DNA of 64,000 nucleotides, from contig JAUXVD010000008.1 in the NCBI GenBank assembly GCA_030684575.1, positions 620,001 through 684,000 on the forward strand, read 5' to 3'. The position numbers were made by a program, and so were the translations under genes. The notes beneath the pieces are model-generated. The model was not told where the DNA came from. It saw only the letters and a list, made by a program, of their open reading frames with translations, and ran no database searches. The first letter of the stretch is position 1; each line of letters begins with the position of its first letter. This document shows, piece by piece, positions 7,643 to 15,319 of the stretch. This DNA comes from Nitrospirota bacterium. GTDB lineage: Bacteria > Nitrospirota > Nitrospiria > Nitrospirales > Nitrospiraceae.

Positions 7643-7701
7643 AATGATACTTTTCTCGCGAAGAGTATCATTGCGAGCTGAGATGAGAACGGAAGTATCA
7701 T
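7643..7701. promoter_or_regulatory. probable operator upstream of the Fic gene
   Basis: AATGATACT (7643-7651) and AGTATCATT (7664-7672) form a perfect 9-bp inverted repeat around a near-palindromic TCTCGCGAAG centre. A third half-site AGTATCAT lies at 7694-7701. The array ends about 40 bp before the Fic start. The Fic protein itself has a C-terminal winged helix, so autoregulation is a reasonable inference. Confidence 0.6.
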
Positions 7702-7739
7702 AATGAATATCGTATGAGTGTCATCGTGGAGCATGGGCA

Positions 7740-8897
7740 GTGAAAATTGATGATTTTACAGAGAGAAAAGGTGGGCGTCTCATCAAGACGTCGGCAGAGT
7801 ATTGGGCGTTTGTTCCGCATCCGCTCCCTCCTCAGCTCACGCTGACCTGGGAATTGGTGAACCAGCTCTCCGAGGCTGATCGAGCATTGAGTGAATTAGC
7901 GGGGATTGCTCGGACCCTTCCCAATCCTCATCTCCTCATCGGTCCGTTTATCCGGCGTGAAGCGGTGCTTTCAAGCCGCATTGAAGGTACACAGGCGTCG
8001 CTGTCCGATTTGCTGTATTTCGAAGCATCGGGGGCGATCGATCCGAAATCCCCTGATGTCCAAGAGGTCTCGAACTATGTCAGGGCGATGGAGTATGGGC
8101 TGGCTCGGTTGAAGAAGTTTCCCGTCAGCCTGCGCCTCTTTAGAGAATTACACGAGCACTTGATGGCCGGCGTTCGCGGTGATCGCCTGACCCCAGGGGA
8201 ATTTCGGCGCTCTCAGAACTGGATCGGTCCAGCAGGCTGTACGTTGATGGATGCGACCTATGTGCCGCCTCCCGTGGATGAGATGCATGATGCGTTGGGG
8301 CAACTTGAGCAGTATCTCCATGCGCCATCCGCATTGCCGCTTCTGATTCGGCTGGCGGGAATCCACTATCAGTTTGAGGCCATTCATCCGTTCTTGGATG
8401 GCAATGGCAGAATCGGCCGGCTGTTGATGACGCTGCTGTTGTGCAGCGAGGGCGCACTCTCTGAGCCGTTGCTCTATCTCAGCGCCTATTTTGAGCAACG
8501 CCGCGAGGACTACTATCGGCTTCTTCTCGGTGTCAGCCAAGCCGGGCGTTGGGATGACTGGATTTCCTTCTTTCTGCAAGGTGTCGCCGAGCAGTCGAAA
8601 GATGCGATCGGTCGTTCGGAGCAATTGCTCGCCTTATGGCAAACGTATCGCGCGACGCTCCAATCGGCTCGGTCGTCCGCGCTTCAGCTTCAATTAGTCG
8701 ATGAACTGTTTTCATATCCCGCTATTACCATCGGCCAGGCGGCGAAGCGCTTGAACGTGACGCAACGCTCGGCTCAGTTGAACGTTGAAAAGCTGGTTCG
8801 GAAAGGCATCCTTCGGGAAGAGACCGGCAAGAAGCGGAACCGCGTGTTTATGGCTCCTGAGATCATCAAGATCATCGAAGCGTCACGAGCCGGCTGA
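7740..8897 (+). CDS. Fic-family protein with C-terminal winged helix
   Basis: This 385-residue protein contains the full Fic active-site motif HPFLDGNGRIGR (216-227). The family usually transfers AMP to hydroxyl side chains of target proteins. An N-terminal inhibitory helix motif S-x-x-x-E-G (SSRIEG, 78-83) marks it as a class II, self-inhibited Fic. The last 70 residues form a winged-helix DNA-binding domain (TIGQAAKRLNVTQRSAQLNV). Start is a GTG preceded by GGAG with 8 bp spacing, and the frame has no better ATG. An array of inverted half-sites just upstream suggests it controls its own expression. The target is unknown. No separate antitoxin is present, as expected when the inhibitor is built in. 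Confidence 0.9.
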   Translation: MKIDDFTERKGGRLIKTSAEYWAFVPHPLPPQLTLTWELVNQLSEADRALSELAGIARTLPNPHLLIGPFIRREAVLSSRIEGTQASLSDLLYFEASGAIDPKSPDVQEVSNYVRAMEYGLARLKKFPVSLRLFRELHEHLMAGVRGDRLTPGEFRRSQNWIGPAGCTLMDATYVPPPVDEMHDALGQLEQYLHAPSALPLLIRLAGIHYQFEAIHPFLDGNGRIGRLLMTLLLCSEGALSEPLLYLSAYFEQRREDYYRLLLGVSQAGRWDDWISFFLQGVAEQSKDAIGRSEQLLALWQTYRATLQSARSSALQLQLVDELFSYPAITIGQAAKRLNVTQRSAQLNVEKLVRKGILREETGKKRNRVFMAPEIIKIIEASRAG

Positions 8898-9019
8898 GCC
8901 ACCATCACGAGTGCCGGAGGCCTCTTTGCTGCTCGCATCGTTTCTTCGTCTTCTCTTCCCTCTCCCCTTCTCATCCATTTCGTGACAAGGTTTGGCCGCA
9001 TCGGTATAATCCGCAACCT

Positions 9020-10123
9020 ATGGCTACCACTGATCCTGCCGCGCCGAAACAACCTCTGACGTTACCGGACCGCACCCTTGTAGCTGCCACGGTCGAGACC
9101 CGACTACCCTTTCAGGGGCAATTCAAATCCCTTACGCCATTAGCGGGAGATGCCTCCAACCGCCGGTATTTCCGCATCGAGTTGACCGGGTCCGCTGCTC
9201 GTCCTGTCATCCTCATGCAGTTGGCCGAGGCGGAGGCGTTCAAGCAATCGGAAGAAGCGGTCAGCGGGGCGGCACATTCTGTTGCCGAGCTTCCGTTTCT
9301 GAACATCCTTTCCCATCTATCCAAAGCCGGTGTCTCCGTTCCACACCTCTATCATTATGATCAGGCGGCGGGGCTACTCTATCTGGAAGATTTCGGGGAC
9401 CTCACCCTGTCGGACGCCTGTCGTCAGGCGGGTGCGAAGGAAGTGGAAGCGCGTTATACGCAGGCGGTCGATGCCCTCGCACAGATGCAAGCGAAGGCCA
9501 CGGCACCAGCCGATTTGACCTGTCTCGCGTTCCACCGAAGCTTCGATGTGCCGCTCCTGATGTGGGAGTTCGATCATTTCCTCGAGTACGGCATCGAGGC
9601 GCAGCGGGGCACCGCGATCGAGGCCGAGTCTCGACGCACGATTCGCGGCGAGTTCGAGAAGATTGCCGAATCGTTGGCGGGGCAACCGCGCGTCTTTGTT
9701 CACCGGGATTATCACTCGCGCAACTTGATGGTCGATGGCACGCGGTTGGGCGTGATCGACTTTCAGGATGCCTTGATGGGGCCGGCAACCTACGATCTCG
9801 CTTCGTTGCTGCGCGACGCCTATATCGAACTCGACGAGGCGCTCATCGACCGGTTAATCGATCGTTTCCTCGATCGGATGGCAACAGCCGGGCAGGCTCG
9901 GATCAACCGGGAGGCCTTCCGGCGCCTGTTCGATTTTACAAGTATCCAGCGTAACCTCAAAGCAGCCGGGCGCTTCGTCTACATCGATCGCGTCAAAGGC
10001 AATCCCAAGTTTCTCGCCGACATTCCTCGAACGCTGGGCTATGTCCGGCGAAATCTCCAGAAGTATCCGGAGTTGTCCGCGCTACGCGCACAGTTAGTCC
10101 GATATGTGCCGGAGTTGCAGTGA
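9020..10123 (+). CDS. amgK: AmgK-like anomeric sugar kinase (aminoglycoside phosphotransferase fold)
   Basis: This 367-residue cytoplasmic protein has an APH-type kinase fold. The catalytic segment is VFVHRDYHSRNLMV near residues 230-243 and the metal-binding segment is GVIDFQDALMGPATYDLASL. The N-terminal third carries SLTPLAGDASNRRYFRI, characteristic of AmgK-like kinases. In Pseudomonas AmgK phosphorylates N-acetylmuramate and N-acetylglucosamine at the anomeric carbon, feeding MurU in a recycling route that bypasses de novo UDP-MurNAc synthesis. The gene is followed 99 bp later by a MurU-like nucleotidyltransferase, which strongly supports the assignment. Substrate is inferred from that pairing. 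Confidence 0.8.
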   Translation: MATTDPAAPKQPLTLPDRTLVAATVETRLPFQGQFKSLTPLAGDASNRRYFRIELTGSAARPVILMQLAEAEAFKQSEEAVSGAAHSVAELPFLNILSHLSKAGVSVPHLYHYDQAAGLLYLEDFGDLTLSDACRQAGAKEVEARYTQAVDALAQMQAKATAPADLTCLAFHRSFDVPLLMWEFDHFLEYGIEAQRGTAIEAESRRTIRGEFEKIAESLAGQPRVFVHRDYHSRNLMVDGTRLGVIDFQDALMGPATYDLASLLRDAYIELDEALIDRLIDRFLDRMATAGQARINREAFRRLFDFTSIQRNLKAAGRFVYIDRVKGNPKFLADIPRTLGYVRRNLQKYPELSALRAQLVRYVPELQ

Positions 10124-10222
10124 TGAGTGATGCGTAATCTGTGATACGTGATATGCGGAGGGCCACGTGATTCTCGTCGAGTCTGACCCATCACTCATCA
10201 CGCATCACCGTTCACATTCGTC
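10124..10222. repeat. GTGATGAGTGATGCGT-type palindromic spacer
   Basis: The amgK-murU gap contains GTGATGAGTGATGCGTA and, inverted, CCATCACTCATCACGCATCAC near 10188-10208. The two could pair into a hairpin. The element is spliced between two genes that should be co-transcribed. Confidence 0.5.
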
Positions 10223-10963
10223 ATGAAAGCCATGATCCTCGCAGCGGGCTTAGGCACGCGTCTGAGGCCGCTCACCAACTCGATTCCAAAGCCGCTCCTC
10301 CCCATTGCGGGAACCCCCCTGATCGTCTGGAACCTCTTGCTGCTGAAACGGCATGGGTTTCGCGATGTCGTGATCAATCTGCATCACCTCGGACCGATGA
10401 TCGAGCAGGCGCTCGGTAACGGTTCCCGGTATGGGCTGCGGATCATTTACTCGCGCGAGCCGGTGATCCTGGGTACGGGGGGCGCGCTGAAGCAGGCAGA
10501 GCCGCACTTTTGCGGTGAATCGGTCTTGGTGCTCAACGCCGATACCCTCGTCGAGCTCGACCTGGGGGCGCTCTGTGCGTTTCACCAAGAGCGCAATGCC
10601 ATGGCCACGTTGGTCTTGCGCGAAGATCCCGCGGCGGAAGAGTGGGGTCTTGTCGAGATGGATCAGGACCACCGGATTGTGCGGATCACGGGACGTGGAC
10701 GGCCGGATCAGGTGCCGGTCCAGCCTCGTATGTTTGCGGGAATTCATGTGTTCCGTACGCGGCTGCTCCGCGAGGTGCCGAAGGGGGTGGCATCGACCAT
10801 CATCGACCCCTATGTGGCGTCGATTGAGCGGGGAGATATGGTGTTGGGCTACGATTGTACCGGCTATTGGTCGGATGTCGGGACACCTGAGCGTTATGCT
10901 CAGGCTGAACAGGATGCATCGGCGGGTCGTATTACTCTTGCCTCGAGACGGCTACCCATTTAG
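10223..10963 (+). CDS. murU: MurU-like sugar-1-phosphate nucleotidyltransferase
   Basis: This 246-residue protein of the NTP_transferase family has the N-terminal signature MILAAGLGTRLRPLT followed by PKPLLPIAGTPLI, in which the Gly-rich loop and the Lys bind the nucleotide. A conserved NADTLVELDL segment provides the metal-binding Asp. MurU transfers UMP to MurNAc alpha-1-phosphate to make UDP-MurNAc in peptidoglycan recycling. The upstream AmgK-like kinase would supply this substrate. Size fits MurU rather than the longer mannose- or glucose-1-phosphate enzymes. The stop codon is immediately followed by an intergenic repeat region. Confidence 0.78.
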   Translation: MKAMILAAGLGTRLRPLTNSIPKPLLPIAGTPLIVWNLLLLKRHGFRDVVINLHHLGPMIEQALGNGSRYGLRIIYSREPVILGTGGALKQAEPHFCGESVLVLNADTLVELDLGALCAFHQERNAMATLVLREDPAAEEWGLVEMDQDHRIVRITGRGRPDQVPVQPRMFAGIHVFRTRLLREVPKGVASTIIDPYVASIERGDMVLGYDCTGYWSDVGTPERYAQAEQDASAGRITLASRRLPI

Positions 10964-11027
10964 CAGGAGGCTGCAGCCCGAAGGTCGACACTTCCAGGTC
11001 TCGCTCGGCACAACAGGAAAACATTCC

Positions 11028-11160
11028 AGCAGGATGCTCAAAAGGGCCGTCCAGCAAGGCCGCAGGCGAGTCGAAACCGGAGGCGTACCCTCAGGGGTAC
11101 GTTGAGGATTTCGATGAGCCGAGAACGAAGCTGGCGGACGTTTTCAGCAGACTGCTGCTG
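11028..11160. repeat. structured intergenic repeat, copy B
   Basis: This copy, inverted relative to A, carries GGAGGCGTACCCTCAGGGGT, ACGTTGAGGATTTCGATGAG and GAAGCTGGCGGACGTTTTC. It lies between the convergent murU and NtrC-type genes and ends at the latter's stop codon. A decayed flank at 10964-11027 starts with GCAGGAGGCTGCAG, resembling the end of copy A, so two elements may be nested here. Confidence 0.72.
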
Positions 11161-12531
11161 CTATTCCGGCTCTTCTTTTGTCTTCTGCTGTTTGATCAAG
11201 CGGGCGAGGTAGGTGCGCTGGAGCTTGAGGCGGTCTGCGGCTTTGGTCTGATTGCCTTCCGCTTCCTTGATGGCTCGCTCGATGATGTGACGGCTATGTT
11301 CTTCCATCGACTCATGGTACGGGAGTGAGAGGTAGGGGAGGGACTCGCCCGGCGAGGTGCGGCTCATTCCATCGAATGTGAGCATGTCCGGTTCGATCGT
11401 GTCCGACTGGTTCAAGATGACGGCTCGTGCGATCGCGTTGTCCAGCTCGCGAATGTTTCCAGGCCAGCCGTAACGGCCCATAGCGTCCATGGCTGCTGGG
11501 CTGAACATCATGCCGAGACGCTTCGCCTCCTTGGCATGTCGGTTCAAGAAGAACTTGGCCAGGGCAGGCAGGTCATCGGCTCGTTCGCGGAGCGGGGGCA
11601 GGGTCAGGCTGATGACGTTGAGCCGGAAAAAGAGATCCTCGCGAAACTCACCATTTTTCACCGCCTGGCGGAGGTCCTTGTTCGTGGCGGCGATGATTCG
11701 AATATTGACCGACACGAGTTTCGTGCCGCCGACGCGATGAAACTCACGGTCCTGGAGCACGCGCAAGAGTTTGGCTTGCAGCGGGAGCGACATGTCTCCG
11801 ATCTCGTCCAGGAAGATCGTGCCTCCGTCCGCCATCTCCAGCTTGCCTTTTTGCAGCCGATCCGCGCCGGTAAATGCGCCGCGTTCATGCCCGAAGAGTT
11901 CGTTTTCGAGGAGTGTTTCCGTGAGGGCCACACAGTTGATGACCACCAGCGGCATGGCCTGACGCGGACTCCATTGGTGAACGGAGCGGGCAAAGAGTTC
12001 CTTGCCGGTGCCGCTTTCCCCCAGCAGTAAGACGCTGGCATCGGAGTTGGCGGCGCGCTGAGCGGACTCCATCACGGCGCGGATCTTCGTGCTCATGCCC
12101 ACAATCGAGGCGTAACGGCTGTCGACTTCGGATTTGAGACAGGCCACCTGCCGTTTGAGGGTGTTTCGCTCCAGGGCCTTGCTGATCACGATGAGGAGAT
12201 GGTCTTTGTCCAGTGGCTTGGTCAGAAAATCGTAGGCGCCGGTTTTCATGGCTTCGACGGCGGCGTCGATCGAGGCATGCGCGGTCATGACGATCACCGG
12301 AAGATCTTCGGCCGGCCTGACTTTCGGGAGCTGCTTGAGGACCTCCAGGCCGGTCATGCGTGGCATATCCAGATCGAGCAGTATGAGGTGCGGCGCTTCT
12401 TGCTCCACCAGCTCGAGCGCTTCGATCCCGTCCCGTGCGATTACGGTTCCATAGTCGGAGGCCTGCAGGCGGTCCTCCAACATAGTGGCGATGTCGGGAT
12501 CGTCGTCGACGATGAGGATTTTGGCTTTCAT
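11161..12531 (-). CDS. sigma-54-dependent response regulator (NtrC family)
   Basis: This protein of about 456 residues has three domains in order: an N-terminal receiver with the acidic pocket VDDD and likely phospho-acceptor Asp53 in LILLDLDMP; a central AAA+ domain with Walker A GESGTGKE, the sigma-54 contact loop GAFTGA and the Walker B segment GGTIFLDEIGDM; and a C-terminal Fis-type helix-turn-helix (EGNQTKAADRLKLQRTYLAR). It would activate sigma-54 promoters when phosphorylated. The start at 12531 is chosen because MKAKILIVDDD is the canonical receiver beginning and GGAG precedes it. No sensor kinase is adjacent, so its signal and regulon are unknown. Confidence 0.92.
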   Translation of the reverse strand: MKAKILIVDDDPDIATMLEDRLQASDYGTVIARDGIEALELVEQEAPHLILLDLDMPRMTGLEVLKQLPKVRPAEDLPVIVMTAHASIDAAVEAMKTGAYDFLTKPLDKDHLLIVISKALERNTLKRQVACLKSEVDSRYASIVGMSTKIRAVMESAQRAANSDASVLLLGESGTGKELFARSVHQWSPRQAMPLVVINCVALTETLLENELFGHERGAFTGADRLQKGKLEMADGGTIFLDEIGDMSLPLQAKLLRVLQDREFHRVGGTKLVSVNIRIIAATNKDLRQAVKNGEFREDLFFRLNVISLTLPPLRERADDLPALAKFFLNRHAKEAKRLGMMFSPAAMDAMGRYGWPGNIRELDNAIARAVILNQSDTIEPDMLTFDGMSRTSPGESLPYLSLPYHESMEEHSRHIIERAIKEAEGNQTKAADRLKLQRTYLARLIKQQKTKEEPE

Positions 12532-12547
12532 CGCGCTCCAGCGTAGG

Positions 12548-12622
12548 TGAAAGGCATGTGGCAATGGGCGAGTGGCAGAAAGCTTTTATCTTTTCCCTAC
12601 CCCTGGCCGCTTGCCCCTCGCC
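12548..12622. repeat. palindromic intergenic repeat, GGCAAGGGGCGA class (copy 3)
   Basis: GGCAATGGGCGAGTGGC and, inverted, GGCCGCTTGCCCCTCGCCTC flank a short AT-rich centre. The element is related to the copies at 2.7 and 3.8 kb and again sits between consecutive minus-strand genes. Confidence 0.45.
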
Positions 12623-12623
12623 T

Positions 12624-13946
12624 CTAGCCCTCCATCACATTGATGACCAACCCCGTCAGTGGCTTCGGGAAAAAATACGTCGATTTGTGGGGCATACGTT
12701 CGCCGGCGGTCGCGACAGCCTGTACCTCGCTGACCTTGGTGGCGTTGAGCAGCAAGGCTCCGGTTCCCGTTCCCTTCGCCACCCAATCCAAGGCTTCATG
12801 GTCATCCTTCGTGTAGAGGATGGCCTCTTGCTCTTGTTGTGTCGGACAGAGTGCCGTCACGACGAGTTGTTGGAGCAGGGACACGTCGAGCCTGGTGCGG
12901 GGAGAGGCTTGTGCGTTCGGGCGATGTGCGGCTTTCAGCGTCAAGGTGATGTAGCGGCTGTCTCCCTTCAGCGCAAGTCCGAACACCGGCATGGTGCGTC
13001 CATTGGTCCGCATCGCCTCGATAAATGCTGCGCGTGTGGCTGTTTGTGTCGCCGCAGTGAACGGAAATTCCTGCAGGTCGAACATGGCGCCTAGCAAGGT
13101 CTGCACATGGTCATAGGACGGCAGCGCGGTCGTCGTGACCCGATGGGTCGGGAGTACGGTCAAGCCAGGATCTTCGAGGGAGGTCAACAGCATCAGCACG
13201 CCGTCGAACGGCTGGAGGCCTGCCGGTGCCCCGGCCTGTTGCCGGCGGAGCTTCTGATAGTTCAATGCGGTTTCGTAGCGATGGTGGCCGTCTGCAATGA
13301 ACAGCGGCTTGCTGCGGAGGGTATCGACCGCCTGTGTGAGGACGGTTGGGTCCGTCACCGCCCAGAGTTGCTGACGGAATCCTACATCGTCGCGAAAGTC
13401 GATATCAGCCGGCTTCCCTTTGACCGCCGCTTCCAGCAGCCCCAGGACCGTATTTTGAGGATCGGAGTAGAGCGACCAAATGGGGCTGAAGTTGGTCTTG
13501 CAGGCTTCGAGGAGATTCAGCCGATCGGTCTTCGCCGCCGAGCGCGTATTCTCGTGCGGGTAGATGTGGCCCGAGTCGAGCGCTTCCAGTTTGATGGTGG
13601 CGAGAAATCCCTTCAGGGTCTTCGTCGGCGAACCGGCTGGAGCATAGGGCGGCAGGTATTCGATCGTATGGTAGTAGAGGGTCGGCTGCGCATCGCGTTT
13701 GAGCGCCCCGCTCGTGAGCCAGTCGCGAAGCGTCGATGCCGCGCGAGTATATCGATTGTGAGTCGGACCGTCGCCCGGCTGATCGAGGCCGAGTTCCAGA
13801 CGGATGATGTTCTGCGGATGGCGGTCGTACAGCGCCTGTTGTCCGGCTGCATCGATGATGTCGTACGGTGGCGCGACCACCTGTTTCACATCGCCAACAA
13901 CCGTTGTATTGTACCTGGTGCCGTGAAACGGGATGATCGTCGACAT
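12624..13946 (-). CDS. DUF1015-family protein
   Basis: This 440-residue protein matches the DUF1015 family (bacterial proteins of unknown function, sometimes called HTH-domain or SerC-linked proteins). Recognisable family segments are VVAPPYDIIDAAGQQALYDR near the N terminus, a central SLYSDPQNTVLGLLEA, and LFIADGHHRYETALNYQKL, whose GHHRYE is the most conserved motif. The start at 13946 is preceded by GAGG at 8 bp. An upstream extension has no such support. The gene lies between the polyprenyl synthase and the NtrC-type regulator on the same strand. No catalytic role is established for the family. Confidence 0.85.
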   Translation of the reverse strand: MSTIIPFHGTRYNTTVVGDVKQVVAPPYDIIDAAGQQALYDRHPQNIIRLELGLDQPGDGPTHNRYTRAASTLRDWLTSGALKRDAQPTLYYHTIEYLPPYAPAGSPTKTLKGFLATIKLEALDSGHIYPHENTRSAAKTDRLNLLEACKTNFSPIWSLYSDPQNTVLGLLEAAVKGKPADIDFRDDVGFRQQLWAVTDPTVLTQAVDTLRSKPLFIADGHHRYETALNYQKLRRQQAGAPAGLQPFDGVLMLLTSLEDPGLTVLPTHRVTTTALPSYDHVQTLLGAMFDLQEFPFTAATQTATRAAFIEAMRTNGRTMPVFGLALKGDSRYITLTLKAAHRPNAQASPRTRLDVSLLQQLVVTALCPTQQEQEAILYTKDDHEALDWVAKGTGTGALLLNATKVSEVQAVATAGERMPHKSTYFFPKPLTGLVINVMEG

Positions 13947-14069
13947 GGCGAAGTCCTCTACTCCGTAAGTGGTTGAAGCCGTTGCGGCGCAGCGGCCAGA
14001 AGATATGGCGCCGTTCACGCTCCGCGGTGCCTCCCAATGCCTCATGGCGTGGGAACGCGGGAGGAACGG

Positions 14070-15074
14070 CTATCGATCGCGGGTAACCATGTAGTCGGCG
14101 GCCACCGAAAGGGCTCGCTTGGCCGTACTGTCTTCGAACTGACTGAGTTCTTGTTGAGCCGAGGCCACGTAGGTTTGTGCGCGATCCATGGCATGGGTAA
14201 TCGAGCCGAACTCTTCCATGAGGCGAATCAGCCGCCCGAGGTCTCCCTCCGTCAGCGTCCTGGTTTCCATGCGGTCGATGATCATCTGCCGGTCCTGCTC
14301 GGAGCAATGATGCAGCAGATGGAGCAGCGGCAACGTGGCCTTGCCCTGGCGGAGGTCCTGTCCCAGCGTTTTGCCCAACCGTTCGCCGTTGGCCGTGTAG
14401 TCGAGCGTATCGTCGGCGACTTGAAATGCCATCCCGAGATATTGACCAAACCGGAAGAGCGCATCCTGCTGGGCCTCTGTGGCGTCGGCGAGAATAGCGC
14501 CCATGCGGCAGGAGGCGGCAATCAGGCCGGCCGTCTTGTGTTCGACCACTTTGAGATATTCCAATTCCGGCATGGCGGGGTTGCCATTGTAATAGAGCTG
14601 CAGCACTTCGCCTTCCGCCATCTTTTTGCAGGCCTCGGCGAGCACTTCGTTGATCCCCTGGCTCCGGAAGTCGACGATCTGGCAGATGGCCTTGGAATAG
14701 AGGTAGTCGCCGACGAGGATGCTGATTTGGTTGCCCCAGATTTTCCGGGCGGTTCGCTGGCCCCGGCGGATATCCGCGTCGTCGACCACATCGTCGTGGA
14801 GCAGGGTCGCGGTATGAATGAACTCCACCAGACTGCCGAGCTGATGATGGTCGCGGCCGGTATAGCCGCAGAGACGGGCAGAGAGGAGGAGTAAGAGCGG
14901 TCTGATTCGTTTTCCGCCGCTGTTGAGGATATGGGCGGCAACGGTATTGACGAGTGCAACACTGGAGTCGAGGTTCGTTCGGACCTGGCGCTCCACACTG
15001 TCCAGTTCATCGCGGTACGCCTCCCAGACGTCCGCCATGTTGTTGATACTGGAGGTGATTGGGCCTTGGGGCAT
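14070..15074 (-). CDS. polyprenyl diphosphate synthase
   Basis: This 334-residue trans-isoprenyl diphosphate synthase carries both aspartate-rich motifs: the first, LLHDDVVDDADIRRG (DDxxD at 94-99), and the second, VADDTLDYT near residue 220. These bind magnesium and the allylic and homoallylic diphosphates. Small residues before the first motif suggest a long-chain product (heptaprenyl to nonaprenyl), used for the quinone side chain. The chain length cannot be fixed from sequence. An internal ATG at 15038 is an alternative start. It is the first gene of a minus-strand run with DUF1015 and the NtrC-type regulator. Confidence 0.9.
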   Translation of the reverse strand: MPQGPITSSINNMADVWEAYRDELDSVERQVRTNLDSSVALVNTVAAHILNSGGKRIRPLLLLLSARLCGYTGRDHHQLGSLVEFIHTATLLHDDVVDDADIRRGQRTARKIWGNQISILVGDYLYSKAICQIVDFRSQGINEVLAEACKKMAEGEVLQLYYNGNPAMPELEYLKVVEHKTAGLIAASCRMGAILADATEAQQDALFRFGQYLGMAFQVADDTLDYTANGERLGKTLGQDLRQGKATLPLLHLLHHCSEQDRQMIIDRMETRTLTEGDLGRLIRLMEEFGSITHAMDRAQTYVASAQQELSQFEDSTAKRALSVAADYMVTRDR

Positions 15075-15319
15075 GCGGCGGATGGTAGGGCAGAGGGGGA
15101 AACAAAGTCAAGCCAATCACCCCTTTGGGGGGCACGTAGAGATGGAGCAACGGCGGGAGGAGGAATCTTGACAGAAGAATCGTCCTTCTATTAAGGTGAG
15201 CGCTGTTGAGATGAACGGAATAAGCCTTGTGAGTGACGGGGTTATCCATCCCGATTGCCTCTCTGGTGTAGCCTCCGTCTAAGACTCTAACCGCCTACCT
15301 TTTTAACGAGATACGAACG

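Noticed and set aside
7441-7734. A minus-strand open frame upstream of the Fic gene
   Set aside because: It lacks a ribosome-binding site and covers the inverted half-site array; its product shows no family features.
15168-15194. TTGACA followed by TATTAA as a gltB promoter
   Set aside because: The spacing is only 15 bp, too short for a confident sigma-70 assignment.
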